Shown here: piece after piece, positions 1-12,593 of the stretch
Layout: each line of letters starts with the position of its first letter
Numbering within the stretch: the stretch's first letter is position 1
DNA from: Daphnia pulex
Taxonomy: Eukaryota > Arthropoda > Branchiopoda > Diplostraca > Daphniidae
Assembly (NCBI RefSeq): GCF_021134715.1
Contig: NC_060025.1
Coordinates: 7,254,001 to 7,318,000 of the forward strand
Direction: 5' to 3'
DNA length: 64,000 bases
Made by a program: the position numbers and the translations under genes
The notes under the pieces: generated by a model
The model's database searches: none
The model's input: the letters and a program-made list of their open reading frames with translations, nothing else
Told to the model about the DNA's origin: nothing

Positions 1-297
1 GGTATAAACATCCAACAACTTTACTTCATAGGCAACTCCATTCTAAATTATCTCATTTTTTGGACGTAATTACCATATGGTGCTGACATTTTAAGCGTAC
101 TGCCATCGAGTATATTTAGTACTGCGTAGAAAAAAATAGATTGTGTATAGGAGCAAGCACATTTATTTGTTCATGTGTATGTACAGAGTGATTCGTAAGA
201 GAATTTTAAATTAGAGCTATAAATGGACACAGTCACAAACAATCGGTTAAAGCTAAAAACAACCAGATTTCGTGCGCGTTCTCGAACACTGTTTGGT

Positions 298-597
298 TCA
301 GGTCGAAGCCGAGGCAGTTTCGTCTAATCTGATCAAGAGCGCCTGTACAATAGCAGCTCCCCGTTCCTTGGTGTACCATAAAATGGCTGGGTCTTCATCT
401 GTTATTGCGGTCGTGTCTGCCGGTGGATTCAGCAACTGTTGTTGATGAGTTGGATCTGGACTACAAGTCACTGATCCCACTGTATTGGCGGTCGGGACTG
501 TCGGCGCTGGACCGTTGAGAGGACTGGTTGCCCTCCGGACTTTGTAGGATCCCGGCTGGACGAGCACTTGTAAAACCACCTGACCACGTTGATTTTT
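298..597 (-). CDS. Possible last coding exon of an unidentified minus-strand gene
   Basis: I do not recognise this protein. On the minus strand an open frame runs from a splice-acceptor-like site (TTTTTTAAAG at about 607-598) to a TGA at 300-298. It encodes about 99 residues. The N-terminal part has the motif VLVQPGSYKV and the C-terminal part WYTKERG followed by a hydrophobic stretch (AAIVQALLIRL). Between them is a Pro/Thr/Ser/Gln-rich spacer. The two ordered islands and the low-complexity middle look like real protein, but no upstream exon was found before 755, where the plus-strand protease begins. It could be a decayed fragment or a chance frame. Confidence 0.35.
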   Translation of the reverse strand, partial: KNQRGQVVLQVLVQPGSYKVRRATSPLNGPAPTVPTANTVGSVTCSPDPTHQQQLLNPPADTTAITDEDPAILWYTKERGAAIVQALLIRLDETASAST

Positions 598-755
598 CTT
601 TAAAAAATACAACAAGCTCATTAAAAAATTTACTAGAATCTAAATGCTAGGTATTAATTTTACCTTAAGAATTGGGTCGTAAAGTTCTGCAATCGGGGCC
701 AACGACGCAGGCTGTAAAGTTGGAGAAAAGAGTAGCTATCCATTAGATTCCCCAG

Positions 756-1275
756 GGGTAGTACTACAACGAGAGCTAATTCCAGTCTGAGTCCTGTACT
801 CCGCAAGGCGACCGTTCCGGTCCTTTCGAACGCAGAGTGTCGATCCGTTTACAAAGGGATCATAACCAGCAAAATTATGTGCACCAGTGGATCCAGCTGT
901 CGTGGAACGTGCAAATGTAAAAATGTAAGTAACAATGCTCATCAAATAATTTTCGATTATTATAAATTTTTGGAATTGAAACAGGGCGACAGTGGAGGAC
1001 CGATGAATTACAAACAGTCAAACGGCAGGTGGAAACAGATCGGGATCGTTTCGTTCGGCTCGTTTGTTAATTGCCAGAGCGGCCGTCCGTACGGTTACAC
1101 GAGACTGAGTTCTTATTCATCTTGGGTTCGTGCCATCGTGTAGGCCAATTCCACGTCTACTACACCGAGGACACAGACTACTGCTACACCGAGCCCACCT
1201 TCTTCCGCAACCATTCAAACGTTATCCGCGATTTTGTTGCTCTTTTTATTGATCAATTTTTCCATGAATTTCTAA
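756..1275 (+). pseudogene. Chymotrypsin-like serine protease, 3' fragment (copy A)
   Basis: Two exons of a trypsin/chymotrypsin (S1) family protease are readable. Exon 756-924 follows an acceptor (CCCCAG) and carries the region leading to the active site, with a Cys-rich stretch (NAEC, IMCTSGSSC). Exon 985-1143 carries GDSGGP with the catalytic Ser, then the substrate-pocket region and a final WVRAIV. No exons with the catalytic His (AHC) or Asp (DIAL) are visible in 1-755, so the 5' half is missing or lies outside the window. The frame stops at TAG 1141-1143. The same frame stays open from 1144 to TAA 1273-1275 and would encode a Ser/Thr/Pro-rich linker ending in a strongly hydrophobic tail that resembles a GPI-anchor signal. 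I take the TAG as a probable disabling mutation. A functional soluble version cannot be excluded. Confidence 0.7.
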
Positions 1276-1529
1276 ACATTTCCCGCCCAATCCTACATTT
1301 TAACTTCTGGCGTTTTATATTAAAGAATTGAAAATAATTTTTTAATCAAAAAATTGGAAGAAACAAATGTTAAAGTTAAAGTATCCCCTCGATAAAGGAA
1401 ACTTGTTTGTATAGAGCCAAAGTCCAGTTCGTGAGCTGCACGAATAGGAATGTGAAATGTGAAAGAAACGACAAAACAGGAAAAATTAAGCCCAACGCAC
1501 GTGTGCCTGATCGACCTAATCAACAAAAC

Positions 1530-2705
1530 ATTTCCATGGCTATGAAATCGATCGTTACAATGCCAAAAGCATATAATACAATTCCATACATCTTCAATAC
1601 GCAATTACAAGTGGCCTGGAAAAATCGATTATTAAATTCCCCCTGCGGAGGGAGTTTGATCGCCGATCGGGGATTCTCACCTCTGCCCGCTGCGTTTTAA
1701 TCCCAGGGTGATTTTACTACAATTAACATTTACAATTTAATTCTTTCATTTTAATCTTCCTGTTGTCAATTAAAGGCAAACACTCGGGTATTTGACGATT
1801 TACCTCGGGGCGCACGACATCACAGCGTCATACGAAGCCAATCGGAGAGTTTACAACGGATACGAAGTCTACATCCATCCGGAATGGAATCCCAGCACTC
1901 AGGCTGGAGACATTGCCCTGATAAAACTCTACAACATCGTTACATGTACACACTTAACTATACAAATGATAACACTGGATTGTTTCAGACTTTCAAACTA
2001 ATAGCCGAAAAATATGAATTAAACAGAATACATCCGTCCGGTTTGTCTGGCATCTTACAACGAACCGAATTACTTCAACAGTAAAGTTACCGTTGCCGAA
2101 TGGGGTACAACTAGTGACGGTACTTATTCAGAAGGAAAAATCATCGCTTTCAATTTATAGAGTAAGAAACAATCTATTATTTTGTTTAAAAAAAAAACCG
2201 CACAGGTAGTTATACTCTGACTCTGAGTTCTGTACCGGTACTCCGCAAAGTGACAGTACCAGTCATCTCAAAAATCCAATAAAGCAATTACTACGGCAGC
2301 GCTGCCGTTACAAGTAAAGTCATGTGCACCACCGAAATGCTTAGTCGAGGACCATGCAACGCAAGTTCTCAAAATTTCAAAATTTAAATTTAAAAAAATA
2401 ATTTCCAATTTTATACCGTACGCAGGGCGATAATGGAGGACCGTTGATTTTCAGAGAGTTGAACGGCCGATGGATACAGATCGGGATCGTTTCGTTCGTC
2501 TTTAGTCAAGGCTGTCAGTCGGGCTATCCGTACGGTTACACAAGACTTAGATCCTATTCGACGTGGGTTCAAAACGTCAAGTCATCCTATTCCGGTTCCT
2601 TCGGGTTCCTCTTTGACTACAACTACACCGAGCCCTTCTTCCGGCAGTCAAACATCCGCAATTTTATCGCTCGTTATTAGCCTATTCTTGTTAACGCAAT
2701 TATAA
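1530..2705 (+). pseudogene. Chymotrypsin-like serine protease pseudogene (copy B)
   Basis: A tandem relative of the copy at 756-1275, readable over most of the S1 domain but broken repeatedly. The mature N-terminus has IVTM in place of IVGG. The CGGSLI block at about 1645 is followed by a one-base frame change. The catalytic His position reads SARCV (codon 1688-1690, Arg) instead of AHC. Asp is kept in GDIALIKL (about 1908-1931). Exon from 2027 reads YIRPVCLAS and continues to a stop at 2157-2159. The next block has an in-frame TAA at 2280-2282. The Ser position is GDNGGP (Asn codon 2432-2434). The Ser/Thr/Pro linker and hydrophobic tail lie in a shifted frame and end at TAA 2703-2705. Two of three catalytic residues are lost, so it cannot be an active protease. 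Confidence 0.85.
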
Positions 2706-2760
2706 CGACTGTACACATCTCATTCCCTATTTTCTCCTGATTTGAATAAAACGTTGCATC
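2705..2760 (+). repeat. Protease 3' UTR segment, copy 1 of 2
   Basis: About 56 bases beginning CGACTGTACACATCTCATTC are nearly identical to 6839-6895. This copy directly follows the protease pseudogene and contains its polyadenylation signal, so it is the likely parent copy. Confidence 0.8.
2745..2750 (+). promoter_or_regulatory. Polyadenylation signal AATAAA of protease copy B
   Basis: AATAAA lies 40 bases after the tail stop codon of protease copy B. It sits inside a segment (2705-2760) that recurs at 6839-6895, where the hexamer has mutated to AATGAA. Confidence 0.5.
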
Positions 2761-3057
2761 AAGAAAAACATAAATTGTGAGAAGGAAAAGAAACAGACTT
2801 GACTTGGAAGATGTCCACAAATTAAAACTTGAAAACCAATTCAAATATCTTCTTCTTTAATGGCACCAATTTAAACCATGTTCACTAGAGATTGACGGAA
2901 GGTTTGATCAATTTGAGCGGCGGAGAACGGTTAAAGCAAAAAAAATTTTACTGAACTATTAAAACTGATTACCGGCCAGTGACAGCTACTTAAAGAGGAT
3001 GCCATTCAAGTTTATAAACGTGGAACTACTTGTAAATTTGAAACACCCAAAAATCGA

Positions 3058-3288
3058 ATTACAATTTGTTTGGAGGTTAAATGCTAAAATGACCATATTA
3101 TACAAGAGTCATTGGGAGTTGACAGCCAGATGAACATGCCAAATCCAAAGGTATAAAATGAAATATAAATAGATCTGTTAATATAAAACAAGAAGTGATC
3201 GAGTGGGTGAGTTGGACAAAGCGTTAATTATAAATCGAGACACTTTCATAGTGATCGAGACGTGAGTTCGAATCCCGTGGTAAGCATC
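3058..3288 (+). repeat. tRNA-derived SINE-like repeat, copy 1
   Basis: The segment aligns by eye with 7691-7877. Both start with ATTACAATTT.TTTGGAGGT and share a block of the form AAAACAAGA.AAGT.CGAGTGGG. The 3' part looks tRNA-like: an A-box-like CGAGTGGGTGAGTTGG (about 3200) and a near-consensus B box GAGTTCGAATCCC (about 3264-3276). There is no foldable acceptor stem, so it is not a working tRNA gene. It sits just upstream of the aspartic protease ORF. Confidence 0.6.
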
Positions 3289-3379
3289 GATTACATTTCC
3301 TTAATTCTCTAAAATTACTCATATTACATTATTAATTCTCTACTATACTCTACAGTTCCTCAAATATAGCAATTCCAAA

Positions 3380-4444
3380 ATGACAGGACCAAAAAGGTGT
3401 TTTCTCGAAATGAAAATGAACGACCATGACGTAAGTTTAAAGCTAGATTCTGGCTGTGATAAACCAATCATCAACAAAGCCGTGTGGTCCGAAATAGGAA
3501 AGCCAAAGTTGTTGCCTGTCTATGGTATTGGCAGAAGATCGGTGATTGGAGTTGTTCCGCTAAAGGGCGTATTCTTAGCCAAGATGAGCTTCGCTGGAAT
3601 TAATTTCCGTTGTCCCGTCCATGTGTCAGACGATGAAGATACACGGAATTTGATTGGGCGGCGAGCGTTGCCATTCCTGGTTGATTTCGATTGGAATACG
3701 TTTATAAGTGAGGGAACAATTGCGATGGTATCCTCCGGAATAACTCTGACTGATGACAACAAAAAGCAAGAAATGATGGCTGATGCCGTCAAGTGGAAAA
3801 CACTGCCGTTCTATATAAATGTCTTGGTGGACGGCAAAGATTTCAGAATGAAATTGGATACGGGAGCAACTTCCTCCATGGCTGGATTAGCGAAATGGAA
3901 AGAGTTGGGTGAACCCAAACTGACTACGGTCAAACGTACGAGAGTCATGACCACCAGCAACCAGCCAGTCCCACTTCTCGGCATGTGCTCACTAAACATC
4001 AAATACAACGGAACTGAAGCCCAACTGCCACTCCTGATTGCAGACACCAACATCTTCCAGACAGTTTTGGGGACCAATTGGTACGATTCTCTCAATATAG
4101 ACTTTAATACGATCTTTCAAAGTCTCAAATTCGACAAGGTACCCCGAACACCGCCGCCAAAACAACCCATACAAGTTGAGAATTGCGGCGAACAGCAAGT
4201 CGCAGGGCCCTCAGTGTCCCATTCCGAACAGGACGTCGTAACCACTCCTTCACAACAAGAACATGTAAAGGTGGTAAGGAAATGCCAGCAGGATGAATCT
4301 CCAACACCCGATCCAGAAGCAAAGAAAGTAAAGATCGTTCAAAACCTCAAGAGCAGCGCCACAAGTCCGTCAGCCAAGCCAGCTACGACGCCCCTCACAA
4401 CTAGTTGGTGCAAGAACAACGGATCTCGAAACACGAAAGGTTAA
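3380..4444 (+). CDS. Tandem retropepsin-like aspartic protease domain protein (354 aa)
   Basis: A single-exon ORF of 354 codons. It has two successive retropepsin-type half-sites: LKLDSG (Asp23-Ser-Gly) followed by NLIGRR near residue 90, and MKLDTGATSS (Asp160-Thr-Gly) followed by TVLGTNW near residue 228. This is the D(T/S)G plus I/L-G pattern of retroviral and LTR-retrotransposon proteases. It occurs twice here, and no reverse transcriptase or integrase is present. The last 100 residues are Pro/Ser/Lys-rich with a basic patch (EAKKVK) that could be a nuclear localisation signal. An acceptor-like CTCTACAG at about 3347-3354 precedes the ATG and an AATAAA lies 80 bases after the stop. The ORF is intact among decayed neighbours. 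It may be a domesticated protease or a fragment of a retroelement. Two half-sites in one chain could form an active site without dimerising. Confidence 0.75.
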   Translation: MTGPKRCFLEMKMNDHDVSLKLDSGCDKPIINKAVWSEIGKPKLLPVYGIGRRSVIGVVPLKGVFLAKMSFAGINFRCPVHVSDDEDTRNLIGRRALPFLVDFDWNTFISEGTIAMVSSGITLTDDNKKQEMMADAVKWKTLPFYINVLVDGKDFRMKLDTGATSSMAGLAKWKELGEPKLTTVKRTRVMTTSNQPVPLLGMCSLNIKYNGTEAQLPLLIADTNIFQTVLGTNWYDSLNIDFNTIFQSLKFDKVPRTPPPKQPIQVENCGEQQVAGPSVSHSEQDVVTTPSQQEHVKVVRKCQQDESPTPDPEAKKVKIVQNLKSSATSPSAKPATTPLTTSWCKNNGSRNTKG

Positions 4445-4524
4445 AGCTAAACAACTGAGTTAAAATTCCATCCGTATCTGAAATTGTCTTACTGTATGTA
4501 TATAAACTGTCTGCTTTGAATTGG

Positions 4525-4530
4525 AATAAA
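4525..4530 (+). promoter_or_regulatory. Polyadenylation signal after the aspartic protease ORF
   Basis: AATAAA in GAATTGGAATAAATGTG, 80 bases downstream of the TAA that ends the double retropepsin ORF. Its placement supports an expressed stand-alone transcript. Confidence 0.5.
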
Positions 4531-5686
4531 TGTGTCGAAATTTCTTTTCATTTCATCATTTTAATTTCTTATCCCCCCCCCCCACACACGTGAAACAAAT
4601 AAGAAATGATTGTGACTACAATTCACGTTTTAGCTTGCAACATTCTTCTTGATAATTATTCACGGGACTCCAAACGGGAGAGCCTAAGATATATTTGACA
4701 GCAAGAATGTTCGGGAATTGTAATTTCATTTACATGCATAATCCTTTACGCAATTCTTAATCACCAAACGAATATGAAAATTGATGCCACTCACGTACGT
4801 CAAAAAAAAAAAAAAAAAACGGTCCCCCTGACGGTAGAAATGTTCGGTACTTTTTTTTAAAACTTTCCATCCCGTTCACGCGTTCGCCATCACCATTGCT
4901 CATACGGTTATCCTTCTCAGAATAATTTATGAAATACACCAAAAATGTCCAATAAAAATCAAAAGAAAGATGCAACAAATGTTCAAAACTTTCAAGTTAA
5001 TAGCGACGACTTTTATAAAAAGAAATGTTCCGTCGTTAATGAACCCATTTAATTGTTTCGTTCCCCTAAGTTTATGGAAACTTTAGAGGAGGATTCACAG
5101 TCCCTTTAGTGGATTAGTTGGTTAGTTCCGTCTAGTCGGTAACCGCTTGAATATATAATTGGCTTAAATCAAATTACAATGAGATGGTCGTTTGAATTAC
5201 CTTGAAAGAACGAGGAAGACAATGCCTAACTAGAGAACTCGCAATTTAAGGTAGGAAGAGCAGAAGGAAAGCAAGTCCTCGTGAATACATTCATCATCAC
5301 ATGAATGTACACAAGGACAGAGGATAAGATTTCACTGGCGTCATGTAGTCGACTCCGAAATGTGATGAAAATACCTAGAAGAAAAAGACATAAATTGAAT
5401 CGCAAATGGAATGTTGGCTGTTACAAAACCTAATCTGTGCAGTCCTTGGAATGGAACTCGTTGCAGTTTTCATCAGATGAGAGTTTATCACATATGTATT
5501 TTCTACAAAATTTTGTAACAAACATCAAAGTTCCAACTTTAATCTGTGAGTGGAAACCAGTCGAACACGACATGATAAAAACTACTAAATGATTTCTCCC
5601 AAACAAAAAACACAATAATTACCTTCGGAATTTGATACAGCAGACAGCACTCACGGAAACACCGCAAACAGCTTCGTTGGATGGCT

Positions 5687-5726
5687 GGAATCAGGAGCAA
5701 ATCATGTAGTGAAATGCAAAACTATG
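5687..5726 (+). repeat. Dispersed duplicate segment, copy 1
   Basis: GGAATCAGGAGCAAATCA and the following TAGTGAAATGCAAA.CTATG match 6229-6271 with small indels. Downstream both copies also share a CAGCAGACGA.TTTTT stretch (about 5898 and 6490), so the duplicated unit may be larger and eroded. Confidence 0.5.
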
Positions 5727-6044
5727 AAAACAATTTAATCACAATTAGATTTCTTTCTCCTGAACATTGTACAATCTTGTACAGGCATTACATTTCCCAT
5801 ACATTAGATTAAAAGAGGAACTTCTTGGATAAGAATTCAGCTGGGTTGTTATTACAAAGCAGGTTTTTGGATTTACTTGAGATACACAACGCTTCAGCAG
5901 CAGACGACTTTTTTTGCGCCAATGCCCACTCAGTGTAATGAGCACCTACTACTTATGTAACGAAATATCATACAAAAAATAAAAGACATTATATCCTATT
6001 TAAAATTATAAAATAAAGGAGCTAACTGCTTATAGAGAAAACAC

Positions 6045-6092
6045 AATTTTGGAAGTGTTGCCAAGATCAATTTTGGAAGTGTTGCCAAGATC
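6045..6092 (+). repeat. Perfect 24-bp tandem duplication
   Basis: Two exact consecutive copies of a 24-base unit (6045-6068 and 6069-6092) starting AATTTTGGAAGTGTTGCC. The identity suggests a recent slippage or unequal exchange event. Confidence 0.95.
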
Positions 6093-6228
6093 CAGCTTAA
6101 ATCAGTACGTAGCAACCAGAACCACAGACATGATAAAACACCAATATAATCTTTAACTTGCAAAGAGAAAGAAAATCAGCTTTAAAGCAGAGATATGTGA
6201 ACTTGGTTTTTTGTGCGTCGATTTCCAG

Positions 6229-6271
6229 GAATCAGGAGCAAATCAAGTGCATTGTGAAATGCAAAGCTATG
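6229..6271 (+). repeat. Dispersed duplicate segment, copy 2
   Basis: Second copy of the segment at 5687-5726, about 540 bases downstream and in the same orientation, differing by small insertions. Confidence 0.5.
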
Positions 6272-6838
6272 GCAGCAAGGTATCACAATCCGACATCGAA
6301 TTCTTCTACAACATGAAACTTTGCATCAGCATTGAATTTATCTCAAGAAGTTCTATGACAACCATGGCCTGACAATAACCACTCAGCTACGAGAGCTAGT
6401 TTGTAAATCTAATAATCAGTTAATCACCTAAATTGAAAGTTGAATAAGAATAAGTAATCACCCGTTGAAGTTTGTTCTACAGGCTGCAACAGCAGACGAT
6501 TTTTCTTGCCACCGCGGCACCGCCCCCTGATGGAATAAGCCACCTAGCGGTCGAAACTCGAAATCCTCTCGTTTGTTTATTTAAAAAAAAAATACAGCGA
6601 AATCTTTGGACATTAAAGCGATCAAAGCTTCACCTAAATGATATAAATAGTTTAGCTACTATACAATGTTTTCTTTCTCACCGAAGTCGTTAACCAAGTG
6701 GGGTAACTGAATCGAATAAACGTAATTCGGATTAATGTTGTGTACCTGATTCCTGAAGACACGATGCTTTACCGTAATCATTCGAGATAAATATCTTAAA
6801 AAAAAGCTAGAAAACTTGGCGTATAAATATAGTGATAG

Positions 6839-6895
6839 CGACTGTACACATCTCATTCCCTATGTTTTCTCCTGATTTGAATGAAATGTTGCATC
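6839..6895 (+). repeat. Orphan remnant of the serine protease 3' UTR
   Basis: Nearly identical to 2705-2760, the 3' end of protease copy B. There is no recognisable protease coding sequence just upstream. The polyadenylation hexamer is mutated (AATGAA). It is best explained as the last trace of a third protease copy or of a segmental duplication. Confidence 0.75.
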
Positions 6896-7690
6896 GATTC
6901 TAACTTGAGTTATATTGCCGCAATCAAAAACGGATTTTGTAAGAATAGTTTTTTAATGCCCATTTCAAGTGACCAGGACACAACTCATCCGTACCTTGTT
7001 GTTTTAAGAGCATTTCACTTTACTGATTCTTCAATTCCTTCTTTATGTTTCTCTGCGATTGCCAATGCTTCAAGTTGTTGTTGGTTTTTCTCTTCTGAAT
7101 CTTCTGCGTCAACATTTCTTTTCCCTTCATAGCTCAAGTTCTTCATTCTGTAAGTGGCTACACTCTGCATATTAGCTTTTCTAATCAGTTTTCAGCTGTT
7201 AACAAAAAACCAAAATAACAAAGTTATTAATAAAAATCGTTCAGAGAATTTATTGGAAAATTTTGAATATATTACCCAAAGTCTCTTCAGTATCAATTAT
7301 TTTGATTACATTTTTATCAGCATAGTGGGTTTAAAAAATAGCGACCGTTAGTTTCTAGAACTGCGCCGTCTATATTTTGAAGGTTTTTAATTTTCTTTTT
7401 ATTACGTTTTATTACTGATTCGCTGATTCTTGTAACTTTATTAAAAATTAATTTTAAAATAGTAAATGTTTTTAAAATTTTGAACACGTTTTTTTAAAAC
7501 ACTTAAGGTACCAGTAAATTTATTAAATAAGTTAATTTTAAAATAACGCCCCTATTTCTCATCCACAAATTTTAAATTGTTAATTGCTACAATGTCCAAC
7601 CCTACAATTTAGTACAGGTTTTCGGTTCTTACTTAGAAAGAAAGTAAAAACCGGTAAAAACAGAAATTTAATTTAAAACACAAAAATGTA

Positions 7691-7877
7691 ATTACAATTT
7701 TTTTGGAGGTCAAAAGCTAAAATAACCATATGTATATGCAACATCCAAGGTAGAAAATGAAGTACAAATCCCTCTCTTAACGTAAAACAAGAGAAGTTCG
7801 AGTGGGCGAGTCGGACAAGGCGTCACTTGGTAAACGAGGCATTTTGAGACGTGAGTTCGATTCCCCTGGTGAGCAAA
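7691..7877 (+). repeat. tRNA-derived SINE-like repeat, copy 2
   Basis: Second copy of the repeat at 3058-3288, shorter in its 5' half. The tRNA-like 3' part is clearer: TGGGCGAGTCGGACAAGGCG (A-box region) and GAGTTCGATTCCCC (B box, about 7855-7867). The arrangement resembles a serine-type tRNA in spacing but lacks a paired acceptor stem. Confidence 0.6.
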
Positions 7878-8765
7878 GTTACTCTCACACCCGAACCAAC
7901 CCGCACTCCCACTATTATTCACGAGAGATGTCAGCAGTAGGTCGGTCTAGTGTATAAGGTTGACTTTGGTTGAATCTGTTCCCAATTAAGCACCTTATTA
8001 TCAATGCAAGCGAAAGAAAACTGGGCACCATAATCAGTTAAAAGCGATTGGGGGTCTATGGTCACGTCACCCGATCTACGGACGGCAACGAGGCCAACGT
8101 TTCTTCCTAGGCCGCTTGTTCACGCAAGCTGCCTTAGCGGCACTAGATAGAGCTAAAAATAAGCCGAACGACCACAGCTTTGGCTGCTTTTTATCCTTTT
8201 TTTCTTTTTTTTACTTTCAACGAATGGTTGACATTGAAACGGCACTCTTCCTCTACCAATTGCAATTTTTTGCACGCTGAACTGATTATCGAATGAAATG
8301 TCGGATCATCGGGCAGAATTGCGGGGTCATTCTCATTTGTGACAGGATTGCAGCAACACTGGCAGCGGCTAGCAACAGACGAAAACTGCCAAAACAACCA
8401 CACAGACATGCAGTGAAACGGCAGCTGTCGATTGCAACGACACAAATAAATTCGGAAAAAATTGATGCCCCATAAGGTAGGAATACGACGGGTAGAAAAA
8501 GAAAGGAGGTGATTAATCAACTGAAAAGGAATAGTAAATGACGGTGGTCATCATTGTTAGCGACAAAAATCACTTCAAGATGGTATTTTATTTCGACTTA
8601 TTTACGTAAACACTAAGGTCTTCAAACGGGTCTCACGGCGACTTGACGTCCCACTTTGATCCACCCGTTTTCGATATGCAAATGAAGAATGAATATACCG
8701 ATATGTTTAAAAAAATTAAGCTATGAATCTTATTATGGGTAAATAGGTTATTACGTAATACTTAG

Positions 8766-11373
<2,608 letters not shown>

Positions 11374-11616
11374 TTGTATTTAATTTTGAATTCTAAAATA
11401 TGGCTATATTGTGTCAAAATGTGTTTTTATATTTGCTTGAAAATGGAATAATTGACGCAGACAAATGGTAAACGTTGTCGATCAATCGTGAGTAGCACAT
11501 TTTTTGTAATTTAGTATAATCGAAGTTGTAAATGAAACAATTTCAAGTTGAAATTCAAAATCAAAATTTTTGATTCGTTATTTTAAATATCCTAATCATA
11601 CAGTAAGGCAAGCTTG

Positions 11617-12268
11617 CTACATGTAAGGCCATGTATTGACGCCTGCAATTACTCCAAAAATGACTCCAGCAGGAATGCCCAGCAGTAATACTATCCAACA
11701 GTAATTTTCTCCACAGGTTTTACAAGAGCTCCTTCTCTGCATTTCGGCGAAAGGTGTTCCGCTGTTGACGTTGCCAATTCTGGAATGACGTAATGCAGCA
11801 TAGGAGTTAGGGCGAACGCCTTATTAAAAATAAAAAATAAAATACGGAAGAAAATTTAATAAAAAGAAAATCGGGCATAAAAAATATGGGTTAATCAATA
11901 ATACCAGATCTGGTAAATCCACAGCAGTTGAATACACATGCGGCAATTAACGGTATTAGAATGAAGCTGACCGAACATCCAACTATCAAAACCACACTCA
12001 TCATTTGAAAAATTCTACCGATTTGATCACCCACTGGATGCTCTGATTCCGAGTAAGATTCATTAATTTCCTCATCTGTATCGATTTGAGTTGATATCAA
12101 CACTGCCATCGATTTATACACAATAGAATGGGCAGCTTTACTTAAAAAATTATTGATTTTTTGATCAAACGTAATCGGTTCTTCGGTACTCGATTCCGCA
12201 GTTAAGAAAGCAAATTGTTTCATAACGACCGCTAAGGAAATAATTAACTCAGAACTCCGCCACGGCAT
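11617..12268 (-). CDS. Small two-exon membrane protein, paralogue of the gene at 12964 (188 aa)
   Basis: I do not recognise the family. Minus-strand exons 12268-11905 and 11819-11617 join in phase 1 (donor TCTG|GTATTATTG, acceptor AATAAG) to give 188 residues. The first exon carries an N-terminal region without a strong signal peptide, an acidic middle, then a long hydrophobic segment (SVVLIVGCSVSFILIPLIAACVF) running into NCCGFTRSG. The second exon starts VRPNSYAAL, contains a Cys cluster (SCKTCGENYC) and ends with a Gly-rich hydrophobic helix (GIPAGVIFGVIAGV). The layout and the intron position match the divergent gene at 12964-13479, so the pair arose by inverted duplication. Two membrane segments are predicted by eye. 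Function unknown. Confidence 0.75.
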
Positions 12269-12489
12269 TGTAGTTTGCAGCGTCTAATCCTAATAAATGT
12301 CCATTCGGTCTGTGACTTGTAAGAAAATTTTTGTTTAATAATAATAAAAAATAAAGTACGTACCTAAAAGAATTTCTTTCTAATGACTATCAGCTTAACT
12401 TTTGAGAATCGCAAATTAAATGCCACGTACGTTAAATAATGTCGATGCCAAGACAGAAAAAAGACTTTCGTATTCCCATTTCAAAGTCC

Positions 12490-12498
12490 CTTATAAAA
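12490..12498 (-). promoter_or_regulatory. Candidate TATA box for the 11617-12268 gene
   Basis: On the minus strand this reads TTTTATAAG. It lies about 220 bases before the start codon, leaving room for a 5' UTR. A decamer CAAAGTCCCT at 12482-12491 next to it recurs at 12621-12630, near the presumed start of the divergent paralogue. Confidence 0.35.
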
Positions 12499-12593
12499 CC
12501 AGTTGTTGTGTCCTTTTGTTTTTCCTATCTCACGTAATCTTATCTTATCTTACAGGAAGGCGGAGTTAGTAGTGTGATACATATTTTTTGGAC

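Larger units (their letters stand above)
4531..8765. other. Intergenic, AT-rich, repeat-bearing; no gene supported
   Basis: Apart from the repeats listed separately (5687-5726, 6045-6092, 6229-6271, 6839-6895, 7691-7877), I see no credible coding exon here. The longest frames are unspliced, AT-rich and resemble nothing I know. The first half of the ABC transporter that starts at 8766 was searched for and not found. Confidence 0.6.

Noticed and set aside
3190-3290. Possible tRNA gene (good B box, A-box-like segment)
   Set aside because: No paired acceptor or anticodon stem, and the same sequence recurs in diverged form at 7790-7877. A tRNA-derived repeat fits better.
8191-8520. Minus-strand 109-codon frame and overlapping plus-strand frame upstream of the ABC transporter
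   Set aside because: Neither resembles ABC membrane or nucleotide-binding domains, and both lack splice sites and known motifs.
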